The notes beneath the pieces were generated by a model. It ran no database searches. It was given only the letters and a program-made list of their open reading frames with translations, and was not told the DNA's origin. From assembly GCA_050700355.1 (NCBI GenBank), contig JBOHHE010000300.1:6260-70259 (forward strand): DNA of 64,000 nt, written 5' to 3'. This stretch comes from GCA-003244245 sp050700355. GTDB lineage: Bacteria; Actinomycetota; Actinomycetes; Mycobacteriales; Pseudonocardiaceae. The position numbers were made by a program, and so were the translations under genes. The number at the start of each line of letters is the position of its first letter. Positions within the stretch are counted from its first letter, which is position 1. Shown here piece after piece: positions 9,243-19,616 of this stretch.

Positions 9243-9560
9243 GTGGTGGAAATCGTCGTACAGCGTGCTGGTCCCGATTCCGATCGGGTCGTGGTGGTCG
9301 TGGGCGAGGTGGATCTCGCGACTGCGCCCCGGCTGCGCCAGACGATCCTCGACCTGCTCACCGAGGAACCCCCACTCGGAATCCGAATTGATCTCACCGA
9401 GGTATCGTTACTCGATTCCACCGGCGTCTTCGTCCTGATCGACACCTACAAGCGCGCCAAAACCCGTGGCGTTCCCTTGACCGTCGAAAACCCCCAGCAA
9501 ATCGTCCGCCGCGTTCTAGAAATCTGCGGCCTCCTGGAAATCCTCACCACCAACCCCTAA
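9243..9560 (+). CDS. STAS-domain anti-sigma factor antagonist
   Basis: About 105 residues forming a single STAS domain (VVVVVGEVDLATAPRLRQTI, DLTEVSLLDSTGVFVL). The Ser of LDSTGV is the expected phosphorylation site switched by an RsbW-type kinase and a PP2C phosphatase. The GTG at 9243 is chosen because it precedes the domain closely and has GGGA about seven bases upstream; the same frame is open back to 9168 but that part overlaps the response regulator and does not look like domain sequence. It is probably the substrate of the ATPase/phosphatase protein at 2837-4891, forming a partner-switching pair. The target sigma factor is not visible here. Confidence 0.88.
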   Translation: MVEIVVQRAGPDSDRVVVVVGEVDLATAPRLRQTILDLLTEEPPLGIRIDLTEVSLLDSTGVFVLIDTYKRAKTRGVPLTVENPQQIVRRVLEICGLLEILTTNP

Positions 9561-9573
9561 CCCCCACCCCCGC

Positions 9574-9601
9574 GTGTCCGCCTTTCATGCACGGTGTGTC
9601 C
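9574..9601. repeat. Short intergenic repeat, copy 1
   Basis: The 28-bp stretch begins GTGTCCGCC and continues with a TGCACGGTGTG core. A close variant lies at 32600-32627, also just after a stop codon. Within this copy the half-unit GTGTCCG...TTTCATG occurs twice. The function is unknown; it may be part of a dispersed actinobacterial intergenic repeat family. Confidence 0.5.
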
Positions 9602-9648
9602 GGCTTTCATGGGTGTGCTCGTCGGGTAACTGCCACCATCGGCAGCGC

Positions 9649-9855
9649 CTACAGTGACGCCCCGACCAGGAACTTCCCAGCGGACTGCTCATCAACAAGC
9701 CGCACCATGACCTGGCCGGATTTCCGCCGGGAGATCAACGTGGTGTAGCAGGTTTCGGCGATCTCGGCATCAGAGACCCGCCCCCACTGGCTTCGTCATA
9801 GATCGCGTGCGGATACCGGATCAGCACCCAGGAGGCGAGATCGATGGCCGCGATC
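9649..9855 (-). pseudogene. IS1380-family transposase remnant
   Basis: Two reading frames joined by a frameshift around 9780 encode first AAIDLASWVLIRYPHAIYDE and then SDAEIAETCYTTLISRRKSG, ending at a stop at 9649-9651. The order WVLIRYPHAIYDE, then SDAEIAE, then a SRRK...ARLV-like segment resembles the central part of IS1380-type transposases. Only about 65 codons remain; no terminal inverted repeats were recognised. The assignment is from remembered family motifs, so it is moderate. Confidence 0.5.
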
Positions 9856-10123
9856 GCCCCGGCACTTCCCGTTGTCGGTGGCAGCCGAACCTATCGTGCC
9901 GCAGCAGCACTATTGAGATGTTTGCCCCTTGTAGATGCCCCTCGAGCCGGGCCGATGGAACCTTCGACAAGTCCCATTATCTTGGCTCAAAGGGCATCTA
10001 TCCTGTTACGACACCTCTTCGCCGCAATTTTGACGGTGAATCCAGGCTTAAGTTCGAAAAGCCGGTTATGGTGGAGGCGTGGAGGGGCGCAAAACCACTA
10101 GCCGAGATCAGGAGGTAACCGCC

Positions 10124-10258
10124 ATGTCAGAGCAGCTTCCCGAGCTGGACCCCGACGAGCTCGTCGACGAGACCGACGTTGATTGGGAGGACGAGCCAGC
10201 TCCCGAGGACGTCATCGCCGAGCTCGATCTCGACGAGATGGGGAACCCGAAGTCATGA
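10124..10258 (+). CDS. Small acidic peptide (44 residues), unknown function
   Basis: The ATG at 10124 follows an excellent ribosome binding site (AGGAGG seven bases upstream). The 44-residue product is strongly acidic (PELDPDELVDETDVDWEDEP, then DVIAELDLDEMGN), with no signal peptide or membrane segment. Its stop overlaps by ATGA another ATG at 10255 whose frame closes after 17 codons, just where the remnants of a larger gene begin. It may have been the first gene of a now broken operon, or a small acidic partner or precursor peptide. No family was recognised. Confidence 0.55.
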   Translation: MSEQLPELDPDELVDETDVDWEDEPAPEDVIAELDLDEMGNPKS

Positions 10259-10311
10259 CGAGCTCCCAGGACGAACAGGATGTCCTCGAAGGCACCATCG
10301 GGCAGAGCTGA

Positions 10312-10573
10312 CCACGCTGAGCATCAACGGCTTCAGCGTATGTGACAAGAAAACGTTGGCCACTTTCGAGGTGCCGGGCACCAACGTCACGCTCCCAGTA
10401 CGCCGGGAGATCGCGCCCTTGCTCATCGGATTGGCCGCTGGTGAGCTGCGCTGGTATCGCAATGCTAATCCCATGACCGGTACGGCTGGGTCAAAGGCAG
10501 TGGCAAGAAACTCGGCGCCGGTTGGACCGGTATGACCCCCACCGCCGAACTCACCACCTGTGGGTACGTATAG
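10312..10573 (+). pseudogene. Decayed chimera of an M15-type peptidoglycan peptidase and an FG-GAP/VCBS tail
   Basis: From 10312 the frame reads LTTLSINGFSVCDKKTLATF and VPGTNVTLPVRREIAPLLIG, like the opening of actinobacterial M15 (D-Ala-D-Ala carboxypeptidase-like) enzymes. It then jumps directly into ELRWYRNANP, and after a frameshift near 10480 another frame gives YGWVKGSGKKLGAGWTGM and a stop at 10571-10573, which resembles an FG-GAP repeat C-terminus. The catalytic M15 domain between them is missing. This looks like a large internal deletion plus a frameshift. Confidence 0.5.
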
Positions 10574-10708
10574 CTCAGGGAACGTATTTAATTACTTACT
10601 CTCTTCAGCAGACTCTTTCGTCGGACGGGAGAAGTAGGCCGCTCGGCGGCATCGCCGAGTCTGGTCATGGGGTGAGCAGGGTCAGCAGGGTGGCGTGGTA
10701 GACGGCTT

Positions 10709-10744
10709 GGATGGTGGGGATGGTGGGGATGGTGGGGATGGTGT
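10709..10744. repeat. 9-bp microsatellite, four units
   Basis: Four consecutive copies of the 9-mer GGATGGTGG (last one ending in T) lie at the point where the similarity of the M20 peptidase remnant stops. On the minus strand they would encode a His/Pro run. Slippage here may have contributed to the loss of the gene. Confidence 0.75.
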
Positions 10745-11006
10745 TGAGCGCCACGGATCTGGGTGGTCAAGCCAACCGCGGCCCCGGTGTCATCGCGCAG
10801 CACGGTGGCGGGCAGGGTGTGCTCGCTCAGCCAGCGCGAGAGCAGATCGATGATCGGATTGCCAACGTCGATGCCCGCGCGGCTGGGGATACGGAGCGGC
10901 TGGGGATACGGGCCAGCGCCCGGGTCAACTCGATGACCGCGTCGTGGTTCTCTTTGGCGGCGGCCAGCACCTGGCCGTGGTCCAGGTCGTGGGAACGCAC
11001 GCTCAC
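10745..11006 (-). pseudogene. M20-family peptidase, 5' fragment with a 17-bp frameshifting duplication
   Basis: The GTG at 11006 overlaps the stop of an upstream frame (GTGA). The first 40 codons read VLAAAKENHDAVIELTRALA and RIPSR, typical of ArgE/DapE-type M20 peptidases. A tandem 17-bp duplication (10880-10913) then shifts the frame; removing one copy restores RAGIDVGNPIIDLLSRWLSE, DDTGAAVGLTTQIRGA, continuing the same family. The gene is cut off at the microsatellite at 10745, before any metal ligand. The preceding minus-strand frame (11245-11003, DHARQCYAAARRGETVQAIR) is probably the tail of a lost upstream partner; I do not recognise it. Confidence 0.6.
10880..10913. repeat. 17-bp tandem duplication inside the M20 remnant
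   Basis: The unit CGGCTGGGGATACGGAG is repeated head to tail (second copy differs at the last bases). Because 17 is not a multiple of three, it breaks the peptidase frame. Confidence 0.85.
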
Positions 11007-11321
11007 ACCTGCCCTTCTTGGCCCGGGTTACTGGTGGGGGTCCGGAGTGTGGACAGTGTCCGGATCGCCTGGACAGTCTCGCCCCGGCGGGCGGCGGCGT
11101 AACACTGCCGGGCGTGGTCGATGAGGCGCTCGGCGGCCTTCGAGCCGAGCAGTACACCGGAATCGAACGCCTTGGCTGAGGTGAGCGAGGGGACCGGCGG
11201 ACGGCGATCACGGACGCACTTGCCCCCACCTGAAAGGATGGTGACCCGCCACCCTATAAATTTCTCCAGCAGCAGTGGACGCTGCCGCTGGTAAGGGTGG
11301 GGGTAGGAGGGAAGCCGCTCA

Positions 11322-12740
11322 GTGTCGGGGCCAGGTCGTCGTGTCCGTTCTGTGCTGCGGCTGCCCGCGCAACGGGGGAAGCGGATCGCGGTGCTCGTGG
11401 CCGTTCTGTTGTTCGTAGCGAGCGTCGGGGCCGGGGGAGCGCTCGGTGCCGCCGCGTTGGGCAGGTCCGAACTCGTGGTGGTGGCGACTGTGCCGCCTCC
11501 CTCGCCGTTACTGCCCCAGCCCGTGTTGCGTCCGGCCGACGGATACGGACCGGCCCCGACTGATGCCGGTGTCGTCGCCGTCCTGGACCCCCTGGTCGCG
11601 CAGGGTGGGCTGGGCACCCTGTCGGGTCAGGTGGTCGACTCCGTGACCGGCCAGGTGCTGTGGCAGCGGGACGCGGCGAACCCGCTGGTGCCCGGGTCGA
11701 CCGTCAAATTGCTCACGGCCTCGGCCGCTCTGCTCGCCCTCGATCACCACGCCTCGCTGCGTACGCGAGTGCTGGCAGGCGTCGAGCCGGGAACCGTCGT
11801 GCTGGTAGGCGGAGGGGATCCGACGCTGTCTGCGGCCGCGCGGACCGTCTACCCCGGCGCGGCTCGGCTGGACGATCTGGTCGCGCAGGTCAAGGCGACG
11901 GCGGCCGGCCCGGTGCGGCGCGTGCTGGTCGACTTCGATCGGTATTCGGGTGACGTGCTCGCGCCCGGCTGGACTTCCGGCGATGTGGCAGAGGGATTTG
12001 TCGCGCCCATCTCGGCGGTGATGCTCGACGGTGGTCGCGCGGATCCTCAGCTGGCAGTCTCACCGAGGACCGAGACGCCGGCGATGGCTGCCGCGGCAGA
12101 ACTGGCCCGCAGGCTCGGGGCTGACGCCGATGCGGTCGGCCTCGGCAGCGCCCTGCCGGGGGCCGCAGTGCTCGGTGAAGTGGCGTCCCCGCCGGTGCAG
12201 GAGCTGGTCGCCCTGGTGCTGAGCACCTCGGACAACGTGCTCGCCGAGGCGCTGGCCAGGGAGGTGGCCAAGGCGAAGGGCGTTGAGCCTTCGTTCTCCG
12301 GTGCCTCCCGTGCGGTGCTCCAGGTGCTCGGTGAGCACGGCTTCGATATCGGGAACGTCACCCTGGTGGACGGCAGTGGGCTCTCAATCCAGGACACCGT
12401 TCCGGCGAAGTTGCTCACCGAGCTGCTGGGCGCTGCTGCGGCGCCCAGCAGCTCGCCGCACTACGCCCCGGCGCTGCGACCGCTGCTGGTCGGCCTTCCG
12501 GTGGCAGGCGGCAGCGGCACGCTGGCCGATCGTTACGAGAGCTCCGCGACCGGGGGGAAGGGCTGGGTGCGCGCGAAGACCGGCACGCTCACCGGTGTCA
12601 ACAGCTTGGCGGGCACCGTGTTGGACGCCGAAGGGCGGGTGCTGGTGTTCGCGTTGCTGTCCAATGGTGCTGCTCCGGCTGCGGTGCGTCCTCGGTTGGA
12701 TGCGCTGGCTGCCGCGCTGCGGACCTGCGGATGTCGCTAG
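11322..12740 (+). CDS. dacB: D-alanyl-D-alanine carboxypeptidase/endopeptidase, PBP4 class
   Basis: A 472-residue penicillin-binding protein of peptidase family S13 that trims or cleaves peptidoglycan cross-links outside the membrane. An N-terminal signal anchor covers about residues 21-47. The active-site motifs are SxxK at Ser126-Lys129 (PGSTVKLL), SxN near residue 305 (STSDNVLAE) and KTG near 415 (KTGTLTGVN), with the inserted domain between them. The GTG start has GGAGGG about ten bases upstream. It overlaps the next gene by ten bases, and the pair dacB plus DUF2342 protease before tilS is conserved in actinobacteria. Confidence 0.93.
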   Translation: MSGPGRRVRSVLRLPAQRGKRIAVLVAVLLFVASVGAGGALGAAALGRSELVVVATVPPPSPLLPQPVLRPADGYGPAPTDAGVVAVLDPLVAQGGLGTLSGQVVDSVTGQVLWQRDAANPLVPGSTVKLLTASAALLALDHHASLRTRVLAGVEPGTVVLVGGGDPTLSAAARTVYPGAARLDDLVAQVKATAAGPVRRVLVDFDRYSGDVLAPGWTSGDVAEGFVAPISAVMLDGGRADPQLAVSPRTETPAMAAAAELARRLGADADAVGLGSALPGAAVLGEVASPPVQELVALVLSTSDNVLAEALAREVAKAKGVEPSFSGASRAVLQVLGEHGFDIGNVTLVDGSGLSIQDTVPAKLLTELLGAAAAPSSSPHYAPALRPLLVGLPVAGGSGTLADRYESSATGGKGWVRAKTGTLTGVNSLAGTVLDAEGRVLVFALLSNGAAPAAVRPRLDALAAALRTCGCR

Positions 12741-13876
12741 TGGTGCGTACCGTCGTCGGCATGGGACATCCCGCGCTTGCCGAATCAGATATGGCCGGAT
12801 CAGATATGGACGCCGAGTCGGCCACGGATGGCCGAGCCCCCGAATCGCCCATCGACTGGGGTATCGCTGCCAGTACCGCGCGCCGCTTGTTGTCAACCGG
12901 ACCCTCGGTCGCCGCCGAGGAGGCGGCACTGACGGTGCGCAGGCTGCGGGAGCTGGCGGTCACCGCCGAAGGGCACGTACGGGAGCTCACCGGAATGGAC
13001 GACGGCGCAGCGCCCCGTCCCGCCGAGGTGGTGGACCGCCGTGGCTGGGTGGACGCGGCGACCGGTGGGCTGCAAATGCTGCTTGCGGATCGCGGTACGC
13101 CTCCCCAAGGCGTGGCGCGGCGCATGCTGGCCAGGACCGCGGGAGTGCAGGTCGGGGTGGCTCTGGCGTTCCTCGGTTCCCGGGTGCTCGGCCAGTACGA
13201 TCCGTTCGGAGGGCCGGCGCAGGCCCCGGGACAGTTGCTGCTGGTCGCCCCCAACGTGCTCACGGTTCAGCGGGTACTCGCTGTCCCCGCAGAAGACTTC
13301 CAGATGTGGGTGTGCCTGCATGAGGCGACTCACCGGCTGCAGTTCAACGCGGTGCCCTGGCTGCGGGACCATTTCGCCGGCCAGGTGCACACCTTCATCA
13401 CCGCGATCGACGATCCGGACTCCCTCGCCGGGATGCTCAGCCGGTTGCCTTCGGCGTTGCGCGGCGCCCGGCGGGGCGAGGCCGGTGGTTCCGATCCGCT
13501 TGCCCTGCTGACCCTGTTGCAGTCAGCCGACCAACGGGCTGCGCTGGACCGGTTGCTGGCCATGGCCACCCTGCTGGAAGGTCATGCCGACTACGTGATG
13601 GACGCTGTGGGCCCCGAGGTGGTGCCCTCCGTGCGCCAGATCCGCCAGCGATTCACCGTTCGCAGACAAGGGGGCGGTCTCGCGGAGCGGGTGATGCGGG
13701 CGCTGCTGGGGATCGACGCCAAACTGCGTCAGTACGCCGAGGGCGCCGCGTTCACCCGCCAGGTCGTGGATGCGGTCGGTATGGTCGGGTTCAATGCGGT
13801 GTGGACATCACCGGAGACGTTACCCACCCGCGCCGAGATCACCGACCCGGCTGCCTGGTTGCGCCGGGTGACGTGA
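12731..13876 (+). CDS. Zinc-dependent metalloprotease-like protein, DUF2342 family
   Basis: 381 residues; soluble. The zinc motif HEATH lies at residues 197-201 (VCLHEATHRLQF), within a stretch well conserved in this family, which databases have labelled as F420-biosynthesis-associated or as zinc-dependent metalloprotease; the substrate is not known. The start at 12731 overlaps dacB; ATG 12761 (MGHPALAES) is an equally reasonable start since neither has a clear ribosome binding site. The stop overlaps the tilS start by GTGA. Confidence 0.88.
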   Translation: MSLVVRTVVGMGHPALAESDMAGSDMDAESATDGRAPESPIDWGIAASTARRLLSTGPSVAAEEAALTVRRLRELAVTAEGHVRELTGMDDGAAPRPAEVVDRRGWVDAATGGLQMLLADRGTPPQGVARRMLARTAGVQVGVALAFLGSRVLGQYDPFGGPAQAPGQLLLVAPNVLTVQRVLAVPAEDFQMWVCLHEATHRLQFNAVPWLRDHFAGQVHTFITAIDDPDSLAGMLSRLPSALRGARRGEAGGSDPLALLTLLQSADQRAALDRLLAMATLLEGHADYVMDAVGPEVVPSVRQIRQRFTVRRQGGGLAERVMRALLGIDAKLRQYAEGAAFTRQVVDAVGMVGFNAVWTSPETLPTRAEITDPAAWLRRVT

Positions 13877-14901
13877 GTACGGCGCAGGTCCACGTCAGCA
13901 CCGCGCGTCCCCCCGTAGCGGTCGCTGCGGTGCGCACCGCGGTCCGGCGATTTCTGGCTGCCCACCGCACAGGGGACGCGGTTGTGGTGGCCTGTTCGGG
14001 CGGGGCTGATTCACTGGCGCTGGCCGCTGCGACCGTGCACTGTGCGGGGCGGCTCGGCCTGGCGGTGCACGGTCTGGTCGTCGACCACCGGTTGCAAGCC
14101 GATTCTCAGCGGGTGGCCCAGACCACGGCGCGGCAACTGTGCCGGCTCGGTACCACCGAGGTGCGGGTCCTGGAGGTCACGGTCGCCGGGCCGGGCGGTC
14201 TCGAGGCGGCAGCACGCCGAGCGCGGTATGCGGCACTGCGTGCCGCGTGTCCGGTGGGAGCCCTGGTGCTGCTCGGGCACACTCTCGACGATCAGGCGGA
14301 GACCGTCCTGCTCGGATTGGGACGGGGATCCGGGCCGCGCTCGCTGGCCGGAATGCGCGAACTTGACCCGCCCTGGGGCAGGCCGTTGCTGGGCGTCCGA
14401 CGGGCCGTCACTGTCGCCGCCTGTGCCGAGCTGGGCCTCACTCCGTGGGCTGATCCGCACAACGACGAGCCTCGGTTTCGCCGGGTCCGGCTGCGAACCG
14501 AGGTGCTGCCACTGCTGGAGGATGTGCTGTGCGGCGGGGTAGCGCAGGCACTGGCCCGCACCGCCGCGCAATTGCGGGAGGATCTTGATCTGCTGGAGGA
14601 TCAAGCCCACGCCCTGCTGTCGGCCGCTGCGGTAGATCCAGCTGCGACGGCCACCGAAGGCACCGACGTCCTGAATACGCCAGGCGTGGCGCTGCGAGTA
14701 CCCGTACTGGATGCGGCACCTGCGCCGGTGCGCCGCCGGGCACTGCGCCGCTGGCTGCTCGATGCTGGCGTACCCGAGCTCACCGACGCTCACCTGCGCG
14801 CCACCGACGATCTGGTCGGTAGATGGTCGGGTCAGGGCGCCGTGTGGTTACCCGGAGAGTCGCAAGTGTACCGAGCACGTGGCAAGCTGCACCTTTCGTG
14901 A
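13873..14901 (+). CDS. tilS: tRNA(Ile)-lysidine synthase
   Basis: About 342 residues. The enzyme attaches lysine to C34 of tRNA-Ile with CAU anticodon so that it reads AUA. The PP-loop ATP motif SGGADS lies near residues 42-47, and LGHTLDDQAETVLLGLGRGSG follows as expected. The C-terminal part is the short actinobacterial form with a helical substrate-binding region. GTG 13873 is chosen because it forms a GTGA overlap with the upstream stop; the frame is open further upstream but within the neighbour. Confidence 0.93.
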   Translation: MSTAQVHVSTARPPVAVAAVRTAVRRFLAAHRTGDAVVVACSGGADSLALAAATVHCAGRLGLAVHGLVVDHRLQADSQRVAQTTARQLCRLGTTEVRVLEVTVAGPGGLEAAARRARYAALRAACPVGALVLLGHTLDDQAETVLLGLGRGSGPRSLAGMRELDPPWGRPLLGVRRAVTVAACAELGLTPWADPHNDEPRFRRVRLRTEVLPLLEDVLCGGVAQALARTAAQLREDLDLLEDQAHALLSAAAVDPAATATEGTDVLNTPGVALRVPVLDAAPAPVRRRALRRWLLDAGVPELTDAHLRATDDLVGRWSGQGAVWLPGESQVYRARGKLHLS

Positions 14902-14990
14902 GTCACCCTAGAGATACCTCGAAGTCAGCTCAGAGTCGTCCCAGAGCCGCGACGCAGTTATCGACGACACCGGATGAGGGGATATCGGCC

Positions 14991-15545
14991 GTGTACTCGG
15001 GCCACATCGCCGCCGTGCTCGTCACTGCGGAGCAGATTCAACGACGCACTGCCGAGCTCGCCGAGGAGGTCGCCATGGACTTCCGAACTGAACGCGGCAG
15101 TCGGGATCTGCTGCTTGTCGGTGTGCTCAAGGGGGCGGTGATGTTCATGACCGATCTTGCTCGGGCGTTGCCGATCCCGGTGCAGCTGGAGTTCATGGCG
15201 GTTGCCTCCTACGGTTCCGCGACCTCGTCCTCGGGTGTGGTACGGATCCTCAAGGACCTGGACCGGGACATCGCGGGCCGCGATGTCCTCATCGTCGAGG
15301 ACATTCTGGACTCGGGTCTGACGTTGTCCTGGCTGCTCAAGAACTTGGCGGGGCGCCGCCCGGCTTCTCTGGAGGTGTGCACCCTGCTCCGTAAGCCGGA
15401 TGCGGTCAAAGTCGACGTGCCGGTGCGCTACGTTGGTTTCGACATCCCCAACGAGTTCGTTGTCGGGTATGGCCTCGACTATGCTGAGCGTTACCGTGAC
15501 CTGCCCTACATCGGAACGCTTGACCCGAAGGTCTACGCCAACTAG
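14991..15545 (+). CDS. hpt: Hypoxanthine phosphoribosyltransferase
   Basis: 184 residues. It salvages hypoxanthine and guanine with PRPP to IMP and GMP. The PRPP-binding motif is VLIVEDILDSGLTLSWL, and the flexible-loop Ser-Tyr is seen in VASYGSAT. GTG 14991 is the start, with GAGGGG nine bases upstream; upstream in-frame starts at 14823 would overlap tilS. The order tilS-hpt-ftsH-folE is conserved in actinobacteria. Confidence 0.93.
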   Translation: MYSGHIAAVLVTAEQIQRRTAELAEEVAMDFRTERGSRDLLLVGVLKGAVMFMTDLARALPIPVQLEFMAVASYGSATSSSGVVRILKDLDRDIAGRDVLIVEDILDSGLTLSWLLKNLAGRRPASLEVCTLLRKPDAVKVDVPVRYVGFDIPNEFVVGYGLDYAERYRDLPYIGTLDPKVYAN

Positions 15546-15754
15546 CCCAGCCAACTGGCTCACCTGACTGACCGGAACGTCCAGGCGGGTTTTGCTGTTG
15601 ATGGGGAGCGGGCTGAGTTCCCCCCGGGTTCTCCCCGGGTCGACACGCAAGTAGGCCCGGTACGCTGGACAAAAGTGGGACTGTCCTGCGATGGCGGGCC
15701 ACCGCCACGCGACATCTGCTCAGGAGGGTCGAGGCCGCCGAGGGCCGTAGCCGA

Positions 15755-18126
<2,372 letters not shown>

Positions 18127-18130
<4 letters not shown>

Positions 18131-18708
18131 GCCTGGTCCGTTCCTTCGACCGTTCCCGAGCCGAGGCTGCGGTGCGGGAGCTGCTGATCGCCTGTGGCGA
18201 GGATCCAGAACGGGAAGGTTTGCGGGATACTCCGGCGCGGGTTGCGCGGGCCTACCAGGAGATGTTCGCGGGCCTGTTCATCGACCCGGACACGGTATTG
18301 GAGCGGACCTTCGACGAGGGGCACGACGAGCTCGTGCTCGTCAGGGACATCCCGCTGTACAGCCAATGCGAGCATCACCTAGTGCCGTTTCACGGTATGG
18401 CCCACGTCGGGTACATCCCGAACGCCGAAGGTCGGGTGACCGGGCTGTCCAAGCTGGCCCGGCTGGTCGACCTGTACGCCAAGCGCCCCCAGGTCCAGGA
18501 GCGGCTCACCTCGCAGATCGCTAACGCGCTGGTGCGTAGGCTGGAGCCCCGAGGTGCCATCGTGGTAATCGAGGCCGAACACCTGTGCATGGCGATGCGG
18601 GGAATCCGCAAGCCCGGTTCGACCACCACGACATCGGCGGTTCGGGGGTTGTTCAAGACCAGCGCCTCCTCACGCAGCGAGGTACTGGAATTGATGAGGC
18701 GGCGATGA
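18127..18708 (+). CDS. folE: GTP cyclohydrolase I
   Basis: 193 residues, first step of tetrahydrofolate synthesis (GTP to dihydroneopterin triphosphate). The zinc-site residues are visible in YSQCEHHLVPFHG and EAEHLCMAMRG; the substrate loop reads GLSKLARLVDLYAKRPQVQE. Starts and stops overlap by four bases with ftsH and folP. Confidence 0.97.
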
Positions 18709-19616
18709 TTGTGCACCCCGCGTTACCTGATCCCGGCCGTTGCGTGGTTGTGGGCGTCCTCAACGTCACGCCCGATTCCTTCAGCGACGGCGGGCGGTTC
18801 CTCGACCGCGATGATGCCGTGGCTCACGGCATTGCGCTGCATGCGCAGGGAGCTGATCTCGTCGATGTCGGAGGCGAGTCCACCCGTCCAGGGGCGCAGC
18901 GAGTGGAGGTGAAGACCGAGATCTCCCGGGTCGTGCCGGTGCTCCGCGAGCTGGCTGCCCATGGTGTGCCCTGCAGCGTGGACACCACCCGCGCGGAGGT
19001 CGCCGAGGTGGCGTTGGAGGCGGGAGCGATTCTCGTCAACGATGTGTCCGGTGGTCTCGCCGATCCGGCGATGGCCTCCACGATGGCGCGCTGCCGAGCC
19101 CCGTGGGTGCTCACGCACTGGCGTGGCCCCAGCAATCGGATGGACCAGCTGGCCGGTTACCACGATGTCGTCGCGGAGGTGCGCGCCGAGCTGGTGGCCC
19201 GGGTGGACGCTGCGGTGCTCGCCGGGGTGGATCCAGCTGCCCTGGTGCTGGATCCCGGCCTCGGCTTCGCCAAGCAGGCGGCGCACAACTGGGTCCTGCT
19301 ACATCACCTCGACGCGCTCTCCGAAATGGGGTTCCCGCTGCTGATCGGGGCGTCCCGCAAGCGGTTCCTGGGTGCTCTGCTCGCTGAGGTGGACGGCACC
19401 GAGGTGGACGGCACCGAGGTGGACGGCACCGACCGCCGGCCGGCGACGATCCAGCGGCGCGACGGGGTCACCGCCGCGGTGTCCGCGTTGGCCGCCGCCT
19501 CGGGCGTCTGGGGAGTACGGGTGCATGACGCGGCGGGTTCTCGCGACGCCATCGCGGTCGCTTCCGCCTGGCAGCTCGTCACATCGAAGGACAGCCGGGT
19601 GGGAGGTCCGCAATGA
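18705..19616 (+). CDS. folP: Dihydropteroate synthase with a pentapeptide-repeat loop
   Basis: About 303 residues, joining dihydropterin pyrophosphate with p-aminobenzoate (the sulfonamide target). Family motifs: GVLNVTPDSFSDGG, GGESTRPGA, NDVSGG, DPGLGFAKQ and GASRKRFLG. ATG 18705 overlaps the folE stop (ATGA). Just after the KRFLG motif there is a low-complexity insertion, EVDGT repeated three times, encoded by a 15-bp tandem repeat, in a loop that is variable in length in the family. It is probably tolerated since the catalytic residues are intact. Confidence 0.95.
   Translation: MIVHPALPDPGRCVVVGVLNVTPDSFSDGGRFLDRDDAVAHGIALHAQGADLVDVGGESTRPGAQRVEVKTEISRVVPVLRELAAHGVPCSVDTTRAEVAEVALEAGAILVNDVSGGLADPAMASTMARCRAPWVLTHWRGPSNRMDQLAGYHDVVAEVRAELVARVDAAVLAGVDPAALVLDPGLGFAKQAAHNWVLLHHLDALSEMGFPLLIGASRKRFLGALLAEVDGTEVDGTEVDGTDRRPATIQRRDGVTAAVSALAAASGVWGVRVHDAAGSRDAIAVASAWQLVTSKDSRVGGPQ
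19386..19430 (+). repeat. 15-bp tandem repeat x3 within folP
   Basis: Three perfect head-to-tail copies of GAGGTGGACGGCACC encode EVDGT three times. The unit length keeps the frame, so copy number can change without breaking the enzyme. Confidence 0.95.

Noticed and set aside
10711..11124. Plus-strand frame starting with a Met-Val-Gly repeat
   Set aside because: It is the 9-bp microsatellite read in frame followed by the antisense of the M20 remnant.
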